64,000 nt of DNA from NCBI GenBank assembly GCA_026398615.1, contig JAPLSN010000042.1:1-64000 (forward strand). Reading direction: 5' to 3'. Positions 24,681 to 34,079 of this stretch are shown here, one piece after another; the first letter of the stretch is position 1, and every line of letters starts with the position of its first letter. The stretch is from Spirochaetota bacterium. Lineage in GTDB: Bacteria > Spirochaetota > Spirochaetia > Treponematales > UBA12059. The notes under the pieces are model-generated. The model worked only from the letters and a program-made list of their open reading frames with translations, made no database searches and was not told the DNA's origin. Position numbers and translations under genes: made by a program.

Positions 24681-25575
24681 TGACGCAGGCGTTCTCGCCA
24701 TCGCGATAGATCGGGCTTCCTGCCTCGGCTGCCTGGAAAAGGCGGTCCTGTTCGAGGCTCTCGGCGCGACCGATCGGCTGGCCTCGCTCTCCGAAGGCCA
24801 TGTCTCATCCCTGATCGGAAGGCGCTATTCGCCGACCGTCGCCTGGAATCCGTCGGACCTGCTGGCTGCGGCCGAACGGGATATGACGGCCGCGGGGAAA
24901 CGAGGCTCCGGATTCGTAAGGATCGGAACGCGGGCCTATCCCGCGGCGCTCGCCGAAACGTCCAGACCTCCCTTCCTGCTCTACTACAGGGGCAGGATGC
25001 CTGATCCCGACGCGCCGGCCATCGCCATCGTCGGTACCAGGTATCCGACCGGCGCGGGGCTCGACGAGGCGGCGAGGCTCTCGGGCGCCGCCGCCGAAGC
25101 GGGGATCCAGGTCGTCTCGGGGCTCGCGCGGGGAATCGACGCCGCTGCCCACTCGGGCGCCGTCGAGGCGGGGTATCCGACCTTCGCGGTTCTCGCCTGC
25201 GGCGTGGATTCGGTGTATCCCCAGAGGAACCGCGGATTGGCGTCCAGGATGATCGAAACGGGCGGTGCCATCCTGTCGGAGTATCCACCCGGGACGCAGC
25301 CGCTCCCGTTCCGTTTTCCCGAACGGAACCGCATCATCGCCGGACTCTGTTTCGCGGTGATCGTCGTGGAAGCTCCGGAACGCTCGGGAGCCCTCATCAC
25401 CGCGCAGTTCGCGCTCGACGAAGGCCGGGACGTCTGCGTGGCCGCGAGCCGCCTTTCGGGGCCGCGGTCGGCCGGCTGCGAACGGCTCGCGAACGAGGGT
25501 GCCGTCGCGATCGGGGACATCAGGGACGCGCTTGCGGGGCGATTCGCAAGGGCGACAGCATGCGAGACTACGTGA
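24667..25575 (+). CDS. dprA: DNA-processing protein DprA
   Basis: 302 residues from ATG 24667. The Rossmann-like core is complete: IAIVGTRYPTGAGLDEA, SGLARGIDAAAHSGAV, CGVDSVYPQRN, SEYPPGTQPLPFRFPERNRI and GALITAQFALDEGRDV. An N-terminal SAM-like region precedes it, but the protein stops soon after the core, so the C-terminal winged-helix domain of longer DprA proteins appears absent. DprA loads RecA on incoming single-stranded DNA during transformation; its presence alone does not prove competence. It overlaps the lipoprotein gene by 14 bp. Confidence 0.95.
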   Translation: MAEADDAGVLAIAIDRASCLGCLEKAVLFEALGATDRLASLSEGHVSSLIGRRYSPTVAWNPSDLLAAAERDMTAAGKRGSGFVRIGTRAYPAALAETSRPPFLLYYRGRMPDPDAPAIAIVGTRYPTGAGLDEAARLSGAAAEAGIQVVSGLARGIDAAAHSGAVEAGYPTFAVLACGVDSVYPQRNRGLASRMIETGGAILSEYPPGTQPLPFRFPERNRIIAGLCFAVIVVEAPERSGALITAQFALDEGRDVCVAASRLSGPRSAGCERLANEGAVAIGDIRDALAGRFARATACETT

Positions 25576-25595
25576 GGAAAAGGGAGACGAGCACC

Positions 25596-27932
25596 ATGGC
25601 AAAGACGACGAAGACAGCCGGCAAAACCGCGATCGCCAAGGGGACTCCCGCCGCGGTGATGTCCGAAGCGGGGAAATCGCCTGCCGTGGCCGGAAAAAAC
25701 GCCGCCGGGAAGAAACGCGTTCCGGCGTCCGGGAAAATCGCGACCCTTCGACCCGGTGAGCCCGGAGGCGCCGGAACGCCGAAGGCAGGCGCCGGGAAAA
25801 CCGTCAAGGCAAAAAGCTCCAGGGCGAAAGGTCCCAAGCCGAAAACCCTGGTCATCGTCGAGTCGCCCGCCAAGGCGAAGACCATCGAAAAGTACCTTGG
25901 CGACAAATATGTCGTGCTCGCTTCGATGGGGCATCTCATCGATCTCCCGAAATCGCGGATCGGCGTCGACGTCGACCACGGCTTCGAGCCCGAATACCTC
26001 ACCATACGCGGGAAGGCGACGCTCCTCAAGGAGTTGAGGAAGGCCGCCAGGAAATCGTCCGGGGTCCTGCTCGCGTCGGATAACGACCGGGAGGGCGAGG
26101 CCATCTCCTTCAACATCAGGAAAGCCCTGCTCGATAAAATCGAAGGGCTTCCGATCAAGCGCATCGTGTTCAACGAGATCACGCCCCAGGCGATCAGGGA
26201 GGCCGTGTCGCAGCCCCGCGATATCGACGTGGCCCTCGTCAACGCGCAGAAGGCCAGGCGGGTCCTGGACCGGATAGTCGGGTACTACCTGTCGCCTCTT
26301 CTCTGGAAGAAGGTGAAGAACGGCCTTTCAGCGGGGCGCGTCCAGTCCGCCGCCTTGCGGATCATCTGCGAGCGCGAGGTCGAAGTCGAATCTTTCATCC
26401 CCGAGGAGTACTGGACTCTCGACGCCGATTTCCGGAAAGGCCGGGCCGCGTTTTCAGGGGAGCTCTTCTCATGGCGCGGGCAGAAACCCGTCCTCTCCGG
26501 CGAAACGGCGGTGCGCGAGATCATCGACGCGATCGACGCGTCCAAGTGCGTCGTCTCGGATATCCGCGAAACCGAAAAGTCCCTCCGACCCAAACCTCCG
26601 TTCACGACCTCGCAGCTTCAGCAGACCGCGGCCAACAAGCTCGGCTTCACGAGCAAGAAGACAATGCAGATCGCGCAGCAGCTCTACGAAGGCGTCAACA
26701 TCGGGTCCACGCGGATCGGTCTCATCACCTACATGCGCACCGATTCCTTCAGGGTTTCCAAGGTCGCCATCGGGGAAGTCCGCGAGTTCATCGGAAAGTA
26801 CTACCCCGCCGAACTTCCCGGCGCCGCCATCGAGTACACGACCGACAGGAAAGCCCAGGACGCCCACGAGGCGGTCCGGCCGACCTCCGTGGGATACAAT
26901 CCCGCGGATCTGAAGAACGATCTCACGAAGGATCAGCTCAGGCTCTACACCCTGATCTGGGAGCGTTTCGTGGCCAGCCAGATGACGAACGCGAAGATGC
27001 GCTCCACCGCCCTCGATCTCGCCGCGGGGGACGCGATCTTCAGGGTGAACGCCTCCAAGATCGTGGAAAAGGGATTCTACAAGGTCATCAAGCTTCTTTC
27101 ATCCAAGGAAGAAAAGGAAACCATCCTGCCGGAGATGAAAAGCGGCGATCCGGTCAAGCTGGAACGGATGAGCCCCGAACAGCATTTCACCCAGGGCTCC
27201 GCCCGTTTCACCGACGCTTCGATAATCAGGGCACTGGAAGAACAGGGGATCGGGCGGCCGAGCACCTACGCGCCGATCATCTCGGTGCTGCTCGACCGCT
27301 ACTACGTGACCCGGGAAAACCGCCAGCTGAAACCGACCACGCTCGGACGCATGATCAACGACATACTGGTGGAGAGCTTCCCCGACGTCATCAACGTGGG
27401 TTTCACCGCCGGGATGGAGGAGAAGCTGGACGAGGTCGAGGAGTCGCGAGCCGACTGGGTCAGCCTGCTCTCGGTCTTTTACGCGCCCTTCAAGCTGCGG
27501 ATCGACGAGATCATGGAGAGCCTGCAGTCCTACCGCGGCAGACTCGACGAGGCCACCGACATCGTGTGTGAAAAATGCGGCAAGCCGATGGTCAAGAAAC
27601 TCGGCCGTTTCGGGTTCTTCCTCGCCTGCACCGGCTTTCCCGACTGCAAGAACACGAGGTCGATTCCCCTGGCCGTGTGCCCGCGTTGCGGCGGCGATAT
27701 CGTGTCCCGCAGGAAGTCCAAGGGCCGCGGCCGGGAGTTCTACGGCTGCACCCGCTATCCCGAATGCGATTTCATCTCCTATCACAAGCCGACGAACTCG
27801 AGCTGCCCGAAATGCGGCTGGTTCCTCGTGGAGAAGTTCGACAAGCGGCGGGGCCCGTACAAGGCCTGCATCAATCCACAGTGCGATTACCTGCACACCC
27901 CCGAAGAGGAAGAGCATGTCGACGCCGATTGA
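25596..27932 (+). CDS. topA: DNA topoisomerase I (type IA) with basic N-terminal extension
   Basis: 778 residues from ATG 25596 (AGGGAG 25581-25586); an earlier ATG at 25560 overlaps dprA. The Toprim domain begins only at about residue 85 (KTLVIVESPAKAKTIEKYLG). The active-site Tyr lies in IGLITYMRTDSFRVS. Three C-terminal zinc-ribbon modules follow: CEKCGKPMVKK, CPRCGGDIVSRR and CPKCGWFLVEKF, each completed by a downstream CxxxxxxxxC pair. The first ~80 residues are a low-complexity Lys/Ala/Gly tail resembling histone H1-like tails. The enzyme relaxes negative supercoils. It overlaps xerC by 17 bp. Confidence 0.97.
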   Translation: MAKTTKTAGKTAIAKGTPAAVMSEAGKSPAVAGKNAAGKKRVPASGKIATLRPGEPGGAGTPKAGAGKTVKAKSSRAKGPKPKTLVIVESPAKAKTIEKYLGDKYVVLASMGHLIDLPKSRIGVDVDHGFEPEYLTIRGKATLLKELRKAARKSSGVLLASDNDREGEAISFNIRKALLDKIEGLPIKRIVFNEITPQAIREAVSQPRDIDVALVNAQKARRVLDRIVGYYLSPLLWKKVKNGLSAGRVQSAALRIICEREVEVESFIPEEYWTLDADFRKGRAAFSGELFSWRGQKPVLSGETAVREIIDAIDASKCVVSDIRETEKSLRPKPPFTTSQLQQTAANKLGFTSKKTMQIAQQLYEGVNIGSTRIGLITYMRTDSFRVSKVAIGEVREFIGKYYPAELPGAAIEYTTDRKAQDAHEAVRPTSVGYNPADLKNDLTKDQLRLYTLIWERFVASQMTNAKMRSTALDLAAGDAIFRVNASKIVEKGFYKVIKLLSSKEEKETILPEMKSGDPVKLERMSPEQHFTQGSARFTDASIIRALEEQGIGRPSTYAPIISVLLDRYYVTRENRQLKPTTLGRMINDILVESFPDVINVGFTAGMEEKLDEVEESRADWVSLLSVFYAPFKLRIDEIMESLQSYRGRLDEATDIVCEKCGKPMVKKLGRFGFFLACTGFPDCKNTRSIPLAVCPRCGGDIVSRRKSKGRGREFYGCTRYPECDFISYHKPTNSSCPKCGWFLVEKFDKRRGPYKACINPQCDYLHTPEEEEHVDAD

Positions 27933-28878
27933 ACGCTACCTCGCCTATATCGGGGCAGTCCGATCGCTTTCTCCGCGCACCGTATCCTCGTACGGCGACG
28001 ACCTGTCCGCGTTCGGCTCATGGCTCGACGCGAACGGCTCGACGCTCGCAGGCGCAGCGGAACGGGACATCCACGGCTTCGTCGCGTCCTTGGTCCGTTC
28101 GGGCCACGCCTCGACCTCGGTGAACAGGGCCCTGTCGGCGATTCGCGGCCTGTACCGCTACCTCATGCGCTATGAAGGGATTTCCGCGAACCCCGCGTCG
28201 GAAGTCGAGGGTCTTCCGGGGAAGCGGTCGTTGCCCGAATTCCTGTTCGAGGAGGAAATGTCCGCATTCCTTGCAGCGGCAGCGCAGGATGGATTCGCGG
28301 GAGCGCGGGACCGGGCAATTTTCGAGACGCTCTACTCGACCGGATGCCGCGTGTCCGAGCTGGTGGCACTGACCGTGGATACGGCCGACCTGCGCCGAGG
28401 GCAGGCGGTCGTGAAGGGCAAGGGAGGACGCGAGCGCGTCGTGTTCTTCTCCGCCAGCGCCCGGTCGGCGATCGCCGCGTGGCTGCCGTTCAGGCGCGAA
28501 CGCGTCGTCCGGGCGGCAGGGAAGGACGCGGGCCGCCTCTTCGTGAACGCGCGCGGCAAGGCGCTCACCACGCGCGGCGTCGCGTACCTAATCGAGCGCT
28601 GCGCGGACGGTTTTGCCGTACGCAAGCACATATCGCCGCACATGTTCAGGCACAGCTTCGCGACGCATATGGTCGGCCGGGGAGCCGACATCAGGATAGT
28701 CCAGGAGATGCTGGGGCATTCGAGCATCTCCACGACGCAGATCTATACGCATGTCAACCTGGAACGACTTCGCTCGGTCTACGAGCGGGCGCATCCCCAC
28801 GGCGCCGTGAAGACGGTCGAAAAGGGTGACATTGCCGCAACATCCCGGGAATCCGAAGGGCCGAGGAGCGCACGATGA
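27916..28878 (+). CDS. xerC: XerC-type tyrosine recombinase
   Basis: 320 residues from ATG 27916, which overlaps topA by 17 bp. Catalytic residues are all visible: Arg in [13 protein letters not shown], Lys in [14 protein letters not shown], HxxR in [12 protein letters not shown], His in [10 protein letters not shown] and Tyr in [11 protein letters not shown]. The topA-xerC-hslV-hslU order is also found in Firmicutes (topA-codV-clpQ-clpY), which supports XerC/CodV. The C-terminus runs ~25 residues beyond the usual HPHG end as a polar tail. It overlaps hslV by ATGA. Confidence 0.9.
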   Translation: MSTPIERYLAYIGAVRSLSPRTVSSYGDDLSAFGSWLDANGSTLAGAAERDIHGFVASLVRSGHASTSVNRALSAIRGLYRYLMRYEGISANPASEVEGLPGKRSLPEFLFEEEMSAFLAAAAQDGFAGARDRAIFETLYSTGCRVSELVALTVDTADLRRGQAVVKGKGGRERVVFFSASARSAIAAWLPFRRERVVRAAGKDAGRLFVNARGKALTTRGVAYLIERCADGFAVRKHISPHMFRHSFATHMVGRGADIRIVQEMLGHSSISTTQIYTHVNLERLRSVYERAHPHGAVKTVEKGDIAATSRESEGPRSAR

Positions 28879-29408
28879 AGATACGATCTACGACGGTGAT
28901 CGCCGTGAGGCGCGGCGGAATAACAGCCATGGCCGGCGACGGGCAGGTCACGATGGGCAATACCGTCATGAAGAGCAACGCCCGGAAAGTCCGCAAGATC
29001 TATGATGGCCGCGTGATCGTCGGTTTTGCGGGGGCGACCGCCGACGCGTTCACGCTTTTCGAGCATTTCGAAGTGAAGATCAAGGAATACGGCGGCGACC
29101 TGACCCGCGCCGCGGTGGAACTCGCCAAGGACTGGCGGACCGACAAGATGCTCAGGCGGCTCGAAGCCCTGCTCCTCGTCGCCGACAGGGAGAAGACCCT
29201 CCTGCTTTCAGGCACGGGTGACGTCATCGAGCCGGAAGCCGACGTCATCGCCATCGGCTCGGGCGGGCCGTTCGCCCAGGCGGCCGCGATGGCCTACCTG
29301 GATGGCACCGATTTCCCGGCCGCCGAGGTGGCCAGGCGCAGCCTGCTCATCGCGGGATCCATCTGCATCTTCACGAACGAGAAGATACTCGTGGAGGAAC
29401 TGCAGTGA
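28875..29408 (+). CDS. hslV: HslV (ClpQ) protease subunit
   Basis: 177 residues. The N-terminus [15 protein letters not shown] implies removal of five residues to expose catalytic Thr6. [20 protein letters not shown] and [16 protein letters not shown] are family signatures. HslV forms the dodecameric peptidase of the HslUV ATP-dependent protease. ATGA overlap with xerC and GTGA overlap with hslU show tight coupling. hslVU lies directly before flgB, as at the head of the Borrelia flgB operon. Confidence 0.97.
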   Translation: MKIRSTTVIAVRRGGITAMAGDGQVTMGNTVMKSNARKVRKIYDGRVIVGFAGATADAFTLFEHFEVKIKEYGGDLTRAAVELAKDWRTDKMLRRLEALLLVADREKTLLLSGTGDVIEPEADVIAIGSGGPFAQAAAMAYLDGTDFPAAEVARRSLLIAGSICIFTNEKILVEELQ

Positions 29409-30778
29409 GTTCGGACGATTTCGCCACCCTGACGCCGAGCCGAATCGTCGAGGAACTCGACCGGTACATCGTGGGCCAGCTCCGGGCCAAGCGCGCCGTC
29501 GCCATCGCCCTGCGGAACCGCATGCGCCGCGCCCGCCTGCCCGAAAGCATGCGGGACGAGGTGGCACCGAAGAACATCCTCATGATCGGTCCCACCGGCG
29601 TCGGCAAGACCGAGATCGCGCGGAGGCTGGCCAAGCTCTGCGGTGCTCCTTTCCTGAAAGTCGAGGCGACGAAGTATACCGAAGTCGGCTACGTCGGACG
29701 CGACGTGGAATCCATGGTCCGCGACCTCATGTCAGCCGGTTACCAGATGGTCAAGGCCGAGCTCCGCGATTCCATGCGGCCGGATGCCGAACGCCGCGTC
29801 GAGGAACGGCTCCTCGAACTCCTCCTCCCGGGGCTCAAGGACGCTTCCGAGCCGGCAGGCGAAGGGCAGATCACCCTGGTTTCCCCCCTCCCGGCCTCGT
29901 CCGAGACGCGGGACAAGTTCAGGTCCATGCTGCGCTCGGGCAAGCTCGACGACCGGACCGTCGAGGTGACGGTGAGCGGATCCGCGGGTCCATCCATCGA
30001 AATCTTCTCCGGACAGCAGATGGAGGAGATGGAAGCCGCGTTTTCCGGGATCTCGAACCTGCTCGGTGGGCGCAAGAAGAAGAAGCTCGTGAAGGTGGCC
30101 GAGGCGAAACGCATACTCCTCGAAGAGGAGACGGACAAGCTCCTCGACTCCGACCGGGTGGCCGAGGAAGCAAGGCGGCGCGTCCAGGAGATGGGGATCG
30201 TCTTCATCGACGAGATGGACAAGATCGCGAACCGCGAGGGCCATTCGGGCGGGATCGACGTGTCCAGAGAAGGAGTCCAGCGCGACATCCTGCCGATCGT
30301 GGAAGGTTGTTCGGTGAACACGAAGTACGGGGTGGTGGACACGACCCACATCCTGTTCATCGCGGCGGGAGCTTTCAACGTTTCCAAACCCCAGGATCTC
30401 ATCCCCGAACTCCAGGGGCGCTTTCCCATCCGCGTCGAACTCGACGCCCTCACGGCCGACGATTTCCGCCGCATATTGACCGAGCCGGAAAACGCCCTCA
30501 CCAAGCAGTACAAGGAACTCCTGGGTACCGAGGGCGTATCGCTCGTATTCAGCGAGTCGTCCATCCGCCGCATTTCCGAGATCGCCGCGATGGCGAACGC
30601 CCGGGCCGAGAACATCGGCGCCAGGCGGCTGCATACGGTGATGGAACGGCTCCTCGAGGACATTTCCTTCGACGCTCCGTCGAACGGGGGAACCTCGGTG
30701 GAGATCAGCCCGGAGTTCGTTGACGGGCGTTTCGCCGAGGTATTTGAAAAACAGGATCTGGCAAAGTACATACTTTGA
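29405..30778 (+). CDS. hslU: HslU (ClpY) ATPase subunit
   Basis: 457 residues from GTG 29405. AAA+ unfoldase: Walker [16 protein letters not shown], the pore motif [16 protein letters not shown], Walker [14 protein letters not shown] and the sensor region [15 protein letters not shown]. The C-terminus [10 protein letters not shown] is the canonical HslV-docking tail. The I-domain (~residues 100-235) is present and ends in a basic [10 protein letters not shown] segment. It is the last gene before the flagellar cluster; 137 bp separate it from flgB. Confidence 0.98.
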   Translation: MSSDDFATLTPSRIVEELDRYIVGQLRAKRAVAIALRNRMRRARLPESMRDEVAPKNILMIGPTGVGKTEIARRLAKLCGAPFLKVEATKYTEVGYVGRDVESMVRDLMSAGYQMVKAELRDSMRPDAERRVEERLLELLLPGLKDASEPAGEGQITLVSPLPASSETRDKFRSMLRSGKLDDRTVEVTVSGSAGPSIEIFSGQQMEEMEAAFSGISNLLGGRKKKKLVKVAEAKRILLEEETDKLLDSDRVAEEARRRVQEMGIVFIDEMDKIANREGHSGGIDVSREGVQRDILPIVEGCSVNTKYGVVDTTHILFIAAGAFNVSKPQDLIPELQGRFPIRVELDALTADDFRRILTEPENALTKQYKELLGTEGVSLVFSESSIRRISEIAAMANARAENIGARRLHTVMERLLEDISFDAPSNGGTSVEISPEFVDGRFAEVFEKQDLAKYIL

Positions 30779-30862
30779 CGGGCGGTCGGAAAGCCCGGAG
30801 GATTTTGACCGCAGTTGCGGCGGCGGGGCGGCGGGAAATGGCTCAGATCGGCCCGGAACCCC

Positions 30863-30870
30863 GCCGATAA
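30863..30870 (+). promoter_or_regulatory. Possible sigma-28 (FliA) -10 element before flgB
   Basis: GCCGATAA is identical to the -10 consensus of flagellar sigma-28 promoters and ends 45 bp before the flgB ATG. No TAAA-type -35 is found at the usual ~15-bp spacing, so the assignment is tentative. Confidence 0.35.
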
Positions 30871-30915
30871 GGAAATAAGGAGTCCGCGGGAAGCGCGACT
30901 TTTCGGAGGAATACG

Positions 30916-31335
30916 ATGTACGAGGGAACGACCTTCGGCAAGACCATTGACCTTCTCAAGCGCTCGATGGACGTGTCCGTCCTCAGGCGGGACGTCATAG
31001 CGAACAACATGGCCATGGCGGACGTACCCAATTTCAAGCGATCGGACGTGAATTTCGAGTCATTCCTCAAGCGCGCCCTGGATTCGGAAAGCTACAAGCC
31101 CGCGATCGAGCTCGCGACGACCGACGAGCGGCACATCCCCCTCTGGCGGCCGGCCGACTGGCGGGCGGTCCAGCCCCGGCGCGTGCTCGATTACCTCACC
31201 ATGTCCAAGAACAACGGGAACAACGTGGATCCCGAGCGCGAGCTCATGGATTCGCTCAACAACCAGCTCATGTACACCTTGATGGCGCAGGCCGCCAACC
31301 ACGAATTCCAGCAAGTAAACCTGGTACTCAAGTGA
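30916..31335 (+). CDS. flgB: Flagellar proximal rod protein FlgB
   Basis: 139 residues. N-terminal MDVSVLRRDVIANNMAMADV is the rod/hook family signature, and the C-terminus NNQLMYTLMAQAANHEFQQV forms the matching helix. No signal peptide, as expected for a flagellar type III export substrate. GGAGG (30905-30909) precedes the ATG. First gene of the flagellar cluster; flgC follows after 20 bp. Confidence 0.96.
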   Translation: MYEGTTFGKTIDLLKRSMDVSVLRRDVIANNMAMADVPNFKRSDVNFESFLKRALDSESYKPAIELATTDERHIPLWRPADWRAVQPRRVLDYLTMSKNNGNNVDPERELMDSLNNQLMYTLMAQAANHEFQQVNLVLK

Positions 31336-31355
31336 CGGAACGGAGGTAGGGTATC

Positions 31356-31811
31356 ATGGGACTTTTCACCGCCATCAACATAGCGTCCTCGGGACTTTCG
31401 GCGGAACGCCTCCGTGTCGATGTCATCGCCGACAACATCGCCAACGTCGAAACCACGCGGACCCAGGAAGGAGGGCCGTTCAAGCGCAGCCGCGTCGTCC
31501 TCCGGCCCCGCGTCGACCAACCGTACTTCCGCCTGCCGTTCCTACCGAAACAATGGGACAACGGCGTCGGCAAGGGTGTTCGCGTGTCGGAAATCCAGAA
31601 AGACGACTCGCCGCCGAGGCTCATCTACGATCCCACCCACGCCGACGCCATGAAGGACGGTCCGTTGAAGGGCTACGTGGAGATGCCGAACGTCAACATC
31701 GTCACCGAGATGGTGGACATGATCACGGCGTCGAGGGCCTACGAAGCCAACTCGACGATAATCAACGGCTCGAAGAGCATGTTCCTGAAAGCTCTGGAAA
31801 TAGGAAGGTAG
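31356..31811 (+). CDS. flgC: Flagellar proximal rod protein FlgC
   Basis: 151 residues. Family N-terminus INIASSGLSAERLRVDVIAD with NIANVETTRT, and C-terminal EMVDMITASRAYEANSTIIN. The PNVNIVTEM segment before the last helix is diagnostic for FlgC. Forms the proximal rod with FlgB and FliE. Preceded by an ACGGAGG ribosome-binding site; fliE follows after 3 bp. Confidence 0.97.
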   Translation: MGLFTAINIASSGLSAERLRVDVIADNIANVETTRTQEGGPFKRSRVVLRPRVDQPYFRLPFLPKQWDNGVGKGVRVSEIQKDDSPPRLIYDPTHADAMKDGPLKGYVEMPNVNIVTEMVDMITASRAYEANSTIINGSKSMFLKALEIGR

Positions 31812-31814
31812 TGA

Positions 31815-32231
31815 ATGTTCGGTCCAATCCAAGGTATCGGCCCCGCGGCTTCGCCGGGCGTCGCGACGTTCGTGGAAGGAATGAAAGCCAGGGTGCCCAA
31901 CGCCCTGCTGCCCCTGGAGATCGCTTCGGGCGACCTCGTCGGCCTTGCCAGGACAAACCCCCTGCACTACACTGCCGCGGGCGGCCTCGACGGCCTCGGC
32001 AAGGAGAAGGCGCCTTCCTTCGAGGATGCCATGCTCAAGGCGATGGAGGGAGTCAACTCGATCCAGAACGAATCGGAGAACCTTTTCGAACAGATGCTCG
32101 TTTCGCCGGATTCGGTGGACGCGCACGAGGTCACGATATCGATGGCCGAGGCCAGCATGTCGCTCAACATCGCCAGGACCGTGCTCGACCGCGTCGTGCG
32201 CGGCTGGCAGAGTCTCATCAATACACGGTAA
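31815..32231 (+). CDS. fliE: Flagellar hook-basal body complex protein FliE
   Basis: 138 residues. The conserved C-terminal half SPDSVDAHEVTISMAEASMS and RTVLDRVVRGWQSLIN identifies FliE, the adaptor between MS ring and rod. The first ~60 residues are a Gly/Pro/Ala-rich extension, making it longer than the ~105-residue enterobacterial protein. Followed by a 138-bp structured gap before fliF. Confidence 0.93.
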   Translation: MFGPIQGIGPAASPGVATFVEGMKARVPNALLPLEIASGDLVGLARTNPLHYTAAGGLDGLGKEKAPSFEDAMLKAMEGVNSIQNESENLFEQMLVSPDSVDAHEVTISMAEASMSLNIARTVLDRVVRGWQSLINTR

Positions 32232-32267
32232 TGCGGGGTCAATGAAGGATAGTGGAAATTCCGTGGA

Positions 32268-32323
32268 TTCCCCCGTCGGGAGCGGGGGAACCCTGCCCGG
32301 AAGCGCGACGGCGGAAACGTCGC
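32268..32323 (+). other. Two hairpins in the fliE-fliF spacer
   Basis: TTCCCCCG (32268-32275) pairs perfectly with CGGGGGAA (32283-32290), loop 7 nt. GCGACG (32305-32310) pairs with CGTCGC (32318-32323), loop 7 nt. Neither is followed by a T-tract, so they may stabilise or process the mRNA rather than terminate it. An in-frame 43-codon ORF (ATG 32242 to TGA 32373) also spans the spacer and ends in an ATGA overlap with fliF. Confidence 0.5.
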
Positions 32324-32369
32324 CGCGCCCGGGGACGGAACATGGCCGTACCGGCCGCGGGAGGGGAAC

Positions 32370-34079
32370 ATGAACGAGTGGTTTCGGAAAATCGGGGAAC
32401 GGCTGAAGGCCGTCTGGGGCAAGTGGACTTTGGTCCAGAAGCTCATCCTGACGGGAATTGTCGTCGCGGCGATCGTCGCCGTCTTCGTGTTCGTGCGGGT
32501 TTCGAGCGCGCCCTCGATGGTGAAGCTCATCTCCACGCCCATCAGGAACGAGGACGAACTCAGGCTCATCACGTCGCGCCTCGACAGCGAGGGCATCCCG
32601 TTCGAGGTCGGGGAGAACAACGTCCTCTACGTGAAGGACGAGAAGACCCGCGCGCGCGCGAACGCGATCCTCATTCGCGAGGACCTCATCCCCAAGGGCA
32701 CCGACCCGTGGGCCGTATTCGCCATAGACCGCTTCACGGTCACGGATTTCGAGCGCGACGTCAACCTGCGTAAATCCATCATCCAGGAAGTCACCAGGCA
32801 CATCGAGTCGCTCGGGGACGTTGACAAGGCGAACGTCATCATCGAGCTGCCGGCCAAGGAGCTGTTCGAAGCCGACCAGAAGCCAGTGACCGCGAGCATC
32901 ATCATCTATCCGAAACCCGGCTCCGACATCACCACGAACCGCAAGAAGCTCGAGGGCATCCAGAAGGTCATCCAGTTCGCGGTCGCCGGGCTCAAGCCGG
33001 AGAGCATCGTGATCGCCGACCAGAACGGGGTGGTGCTCAACGATTTCGCCGGCCTGGAGGATTTCGACCGGCTCGAGCGGACCAAGCGGGAGCAGCAGCT
33101 CATCCAGCGGCTGGAAACCCAGTACCGCGCCGCCGTCCTCAAGGCGCTCCAGCAGATCTACACCGAGGACCGCGTCCGCGACCTCAATCTCAAGATCGCC
33201 ATGGACATGAGCAAGAAATCCATCGCGACCAGGGAATTCTTCCCCTTCATCGAGCAGCCGGACGACCCGAACACGCCCTTCTACGACGCGAAGGTCTCGC
33301 CTTCCGTCACCCGCTCGTCGAGCCAGACGAACTACGAGTACCAGGGCACGGGTTTCAACCCCGAGGGCCCGGCGGGCGTCGAAGGCCAGACTTCCCCGGC
33401 CTACAAGGACATGCAGAACATGGTGGGGACCGCGAAGCAGACGCAGGCCATCACCAACAACGAAATCAACGAGCGCAACATCCAGGAGGACTACTCCCCC
33501 GGGATCGACCGCCTCTCCGTGTCCGTCAACATCGACGGCATCTGGAAATGGAAGTACGACGACAAGGGCAACCCCGTCGTCAAACCCGACGGGAGCATCG
33601 AACGCGAATACCTGGCCATCCCGGCCGAAGAACTCAAGTCCGCCGAGAAGCTGATCCAGGACGCGATCGGATACCAGCGGGCACGCGGCGATTCGGTGAC
33701 GGTGCAGAACATCCGTTTCGACCGGACCGCCCAGTTCAAGGAAGAAGACGGGGCTTTCGCGCGCCAGCAGCAGGTCAACGTCATCATCCTGTCCTCGCTG
33801 ATCGGTGTCGCGATCATCATGATCGCATTCATCATCTTCCGCGTCATTCAGCGCAATCTCGAGCGCAGGCGCAGGATGTCGGAGGAGAAGAGGGCGCTCG
33901 AGCAGCAGATGCTCCGCGAGAACGCGATCCGCCAGGCCGAGGAATCCACCATCGAGGTGTCCAAGTCCGTCGAGGAGCGAAAGCGGCTTGAGCTCCAGGA
34001 GCACGCGATCAACATGGCCAAGGACCATCCCGAGGATGTCGCCCAGCTGATCCGCACCTGGATCAGGGAGGAAGGCTGA
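32370..34079 (+). CDS. fliF: Flagellar MS-ring protein FliF
   Basis: 569 residues. Membrane helix 1 (~20-42, KLILTGIVVAAIVAVFVFVR), the secretin-like periplasmic domains with ITSRLDSEGIPFEVGENNVL and FERDVNLRKSIIQEVTRHIE, and membrane helix 2 (~472-492, VNVIILSSLIGVAIIMIAFI). The cytoplasmic C-terminal tail (DHPEDVAQLIRTWIREEG) binds FliG. The base on which the basal body and export gate assemble. TGATG overlap with fliG. Confidence 0.98.
   Translation: MNEWFRKIGERLKAVWGKWTLVQKLILTGIVVAAIVAVFVFVRVSSAPSMVKLISTPIRNEDELRLITSRLDSEGIPFEVGENNVLYVKDEKTRARANAILIREDLIPKGTDPWAVFAIDRFTVTDFERDVNLRKSIIQEVTRHIESLGDVDKANVIIELPAKELFEADQKPVTASIIIYPKPGSDITTNRKKLEGIQKVIQFAVAGLKPESIVIADQNGVVLNDFAGLEDFDRLERTKREQQLIQRLETQYRAAVLKALQQIYTEDRVRDLNLKIAMDMSKKSIATREFFPFIEQPDDPNTPFYDAKVSPSVTRSSSQTNYEYQGTGFNPEGPAGVEGQTSPAYKDMQNMVGTAKQTQAITNNEINERNIQEDYSPGIDRLSVSVNIDGIWKWKYDDKGNPVVKPDGSIEREYLAIPAEELKSAEKLIQDAIGYQRARGDSVTVQNIRFDRTAQFKEEDGAFARQQQVNVIILSSLIGVAIIMIAFIIFRVIQRNLERRRRMSEEKRALEQQMLRENAIRQAEESTIEVSKSVEERKRLELQEHAINMAKDHPEDVAQLIRTWIREEG

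Noticed and set aside
31542-34028. 828-codon antisense open frame opposite flgC-fliE-fliF
   Set aside because: It mirrors the GC-biased codons of fliF. The product is a run of Val/Leu/Asp/Arg-rich residues with no domain, and the plus strand encodes well-known proteins throughout.
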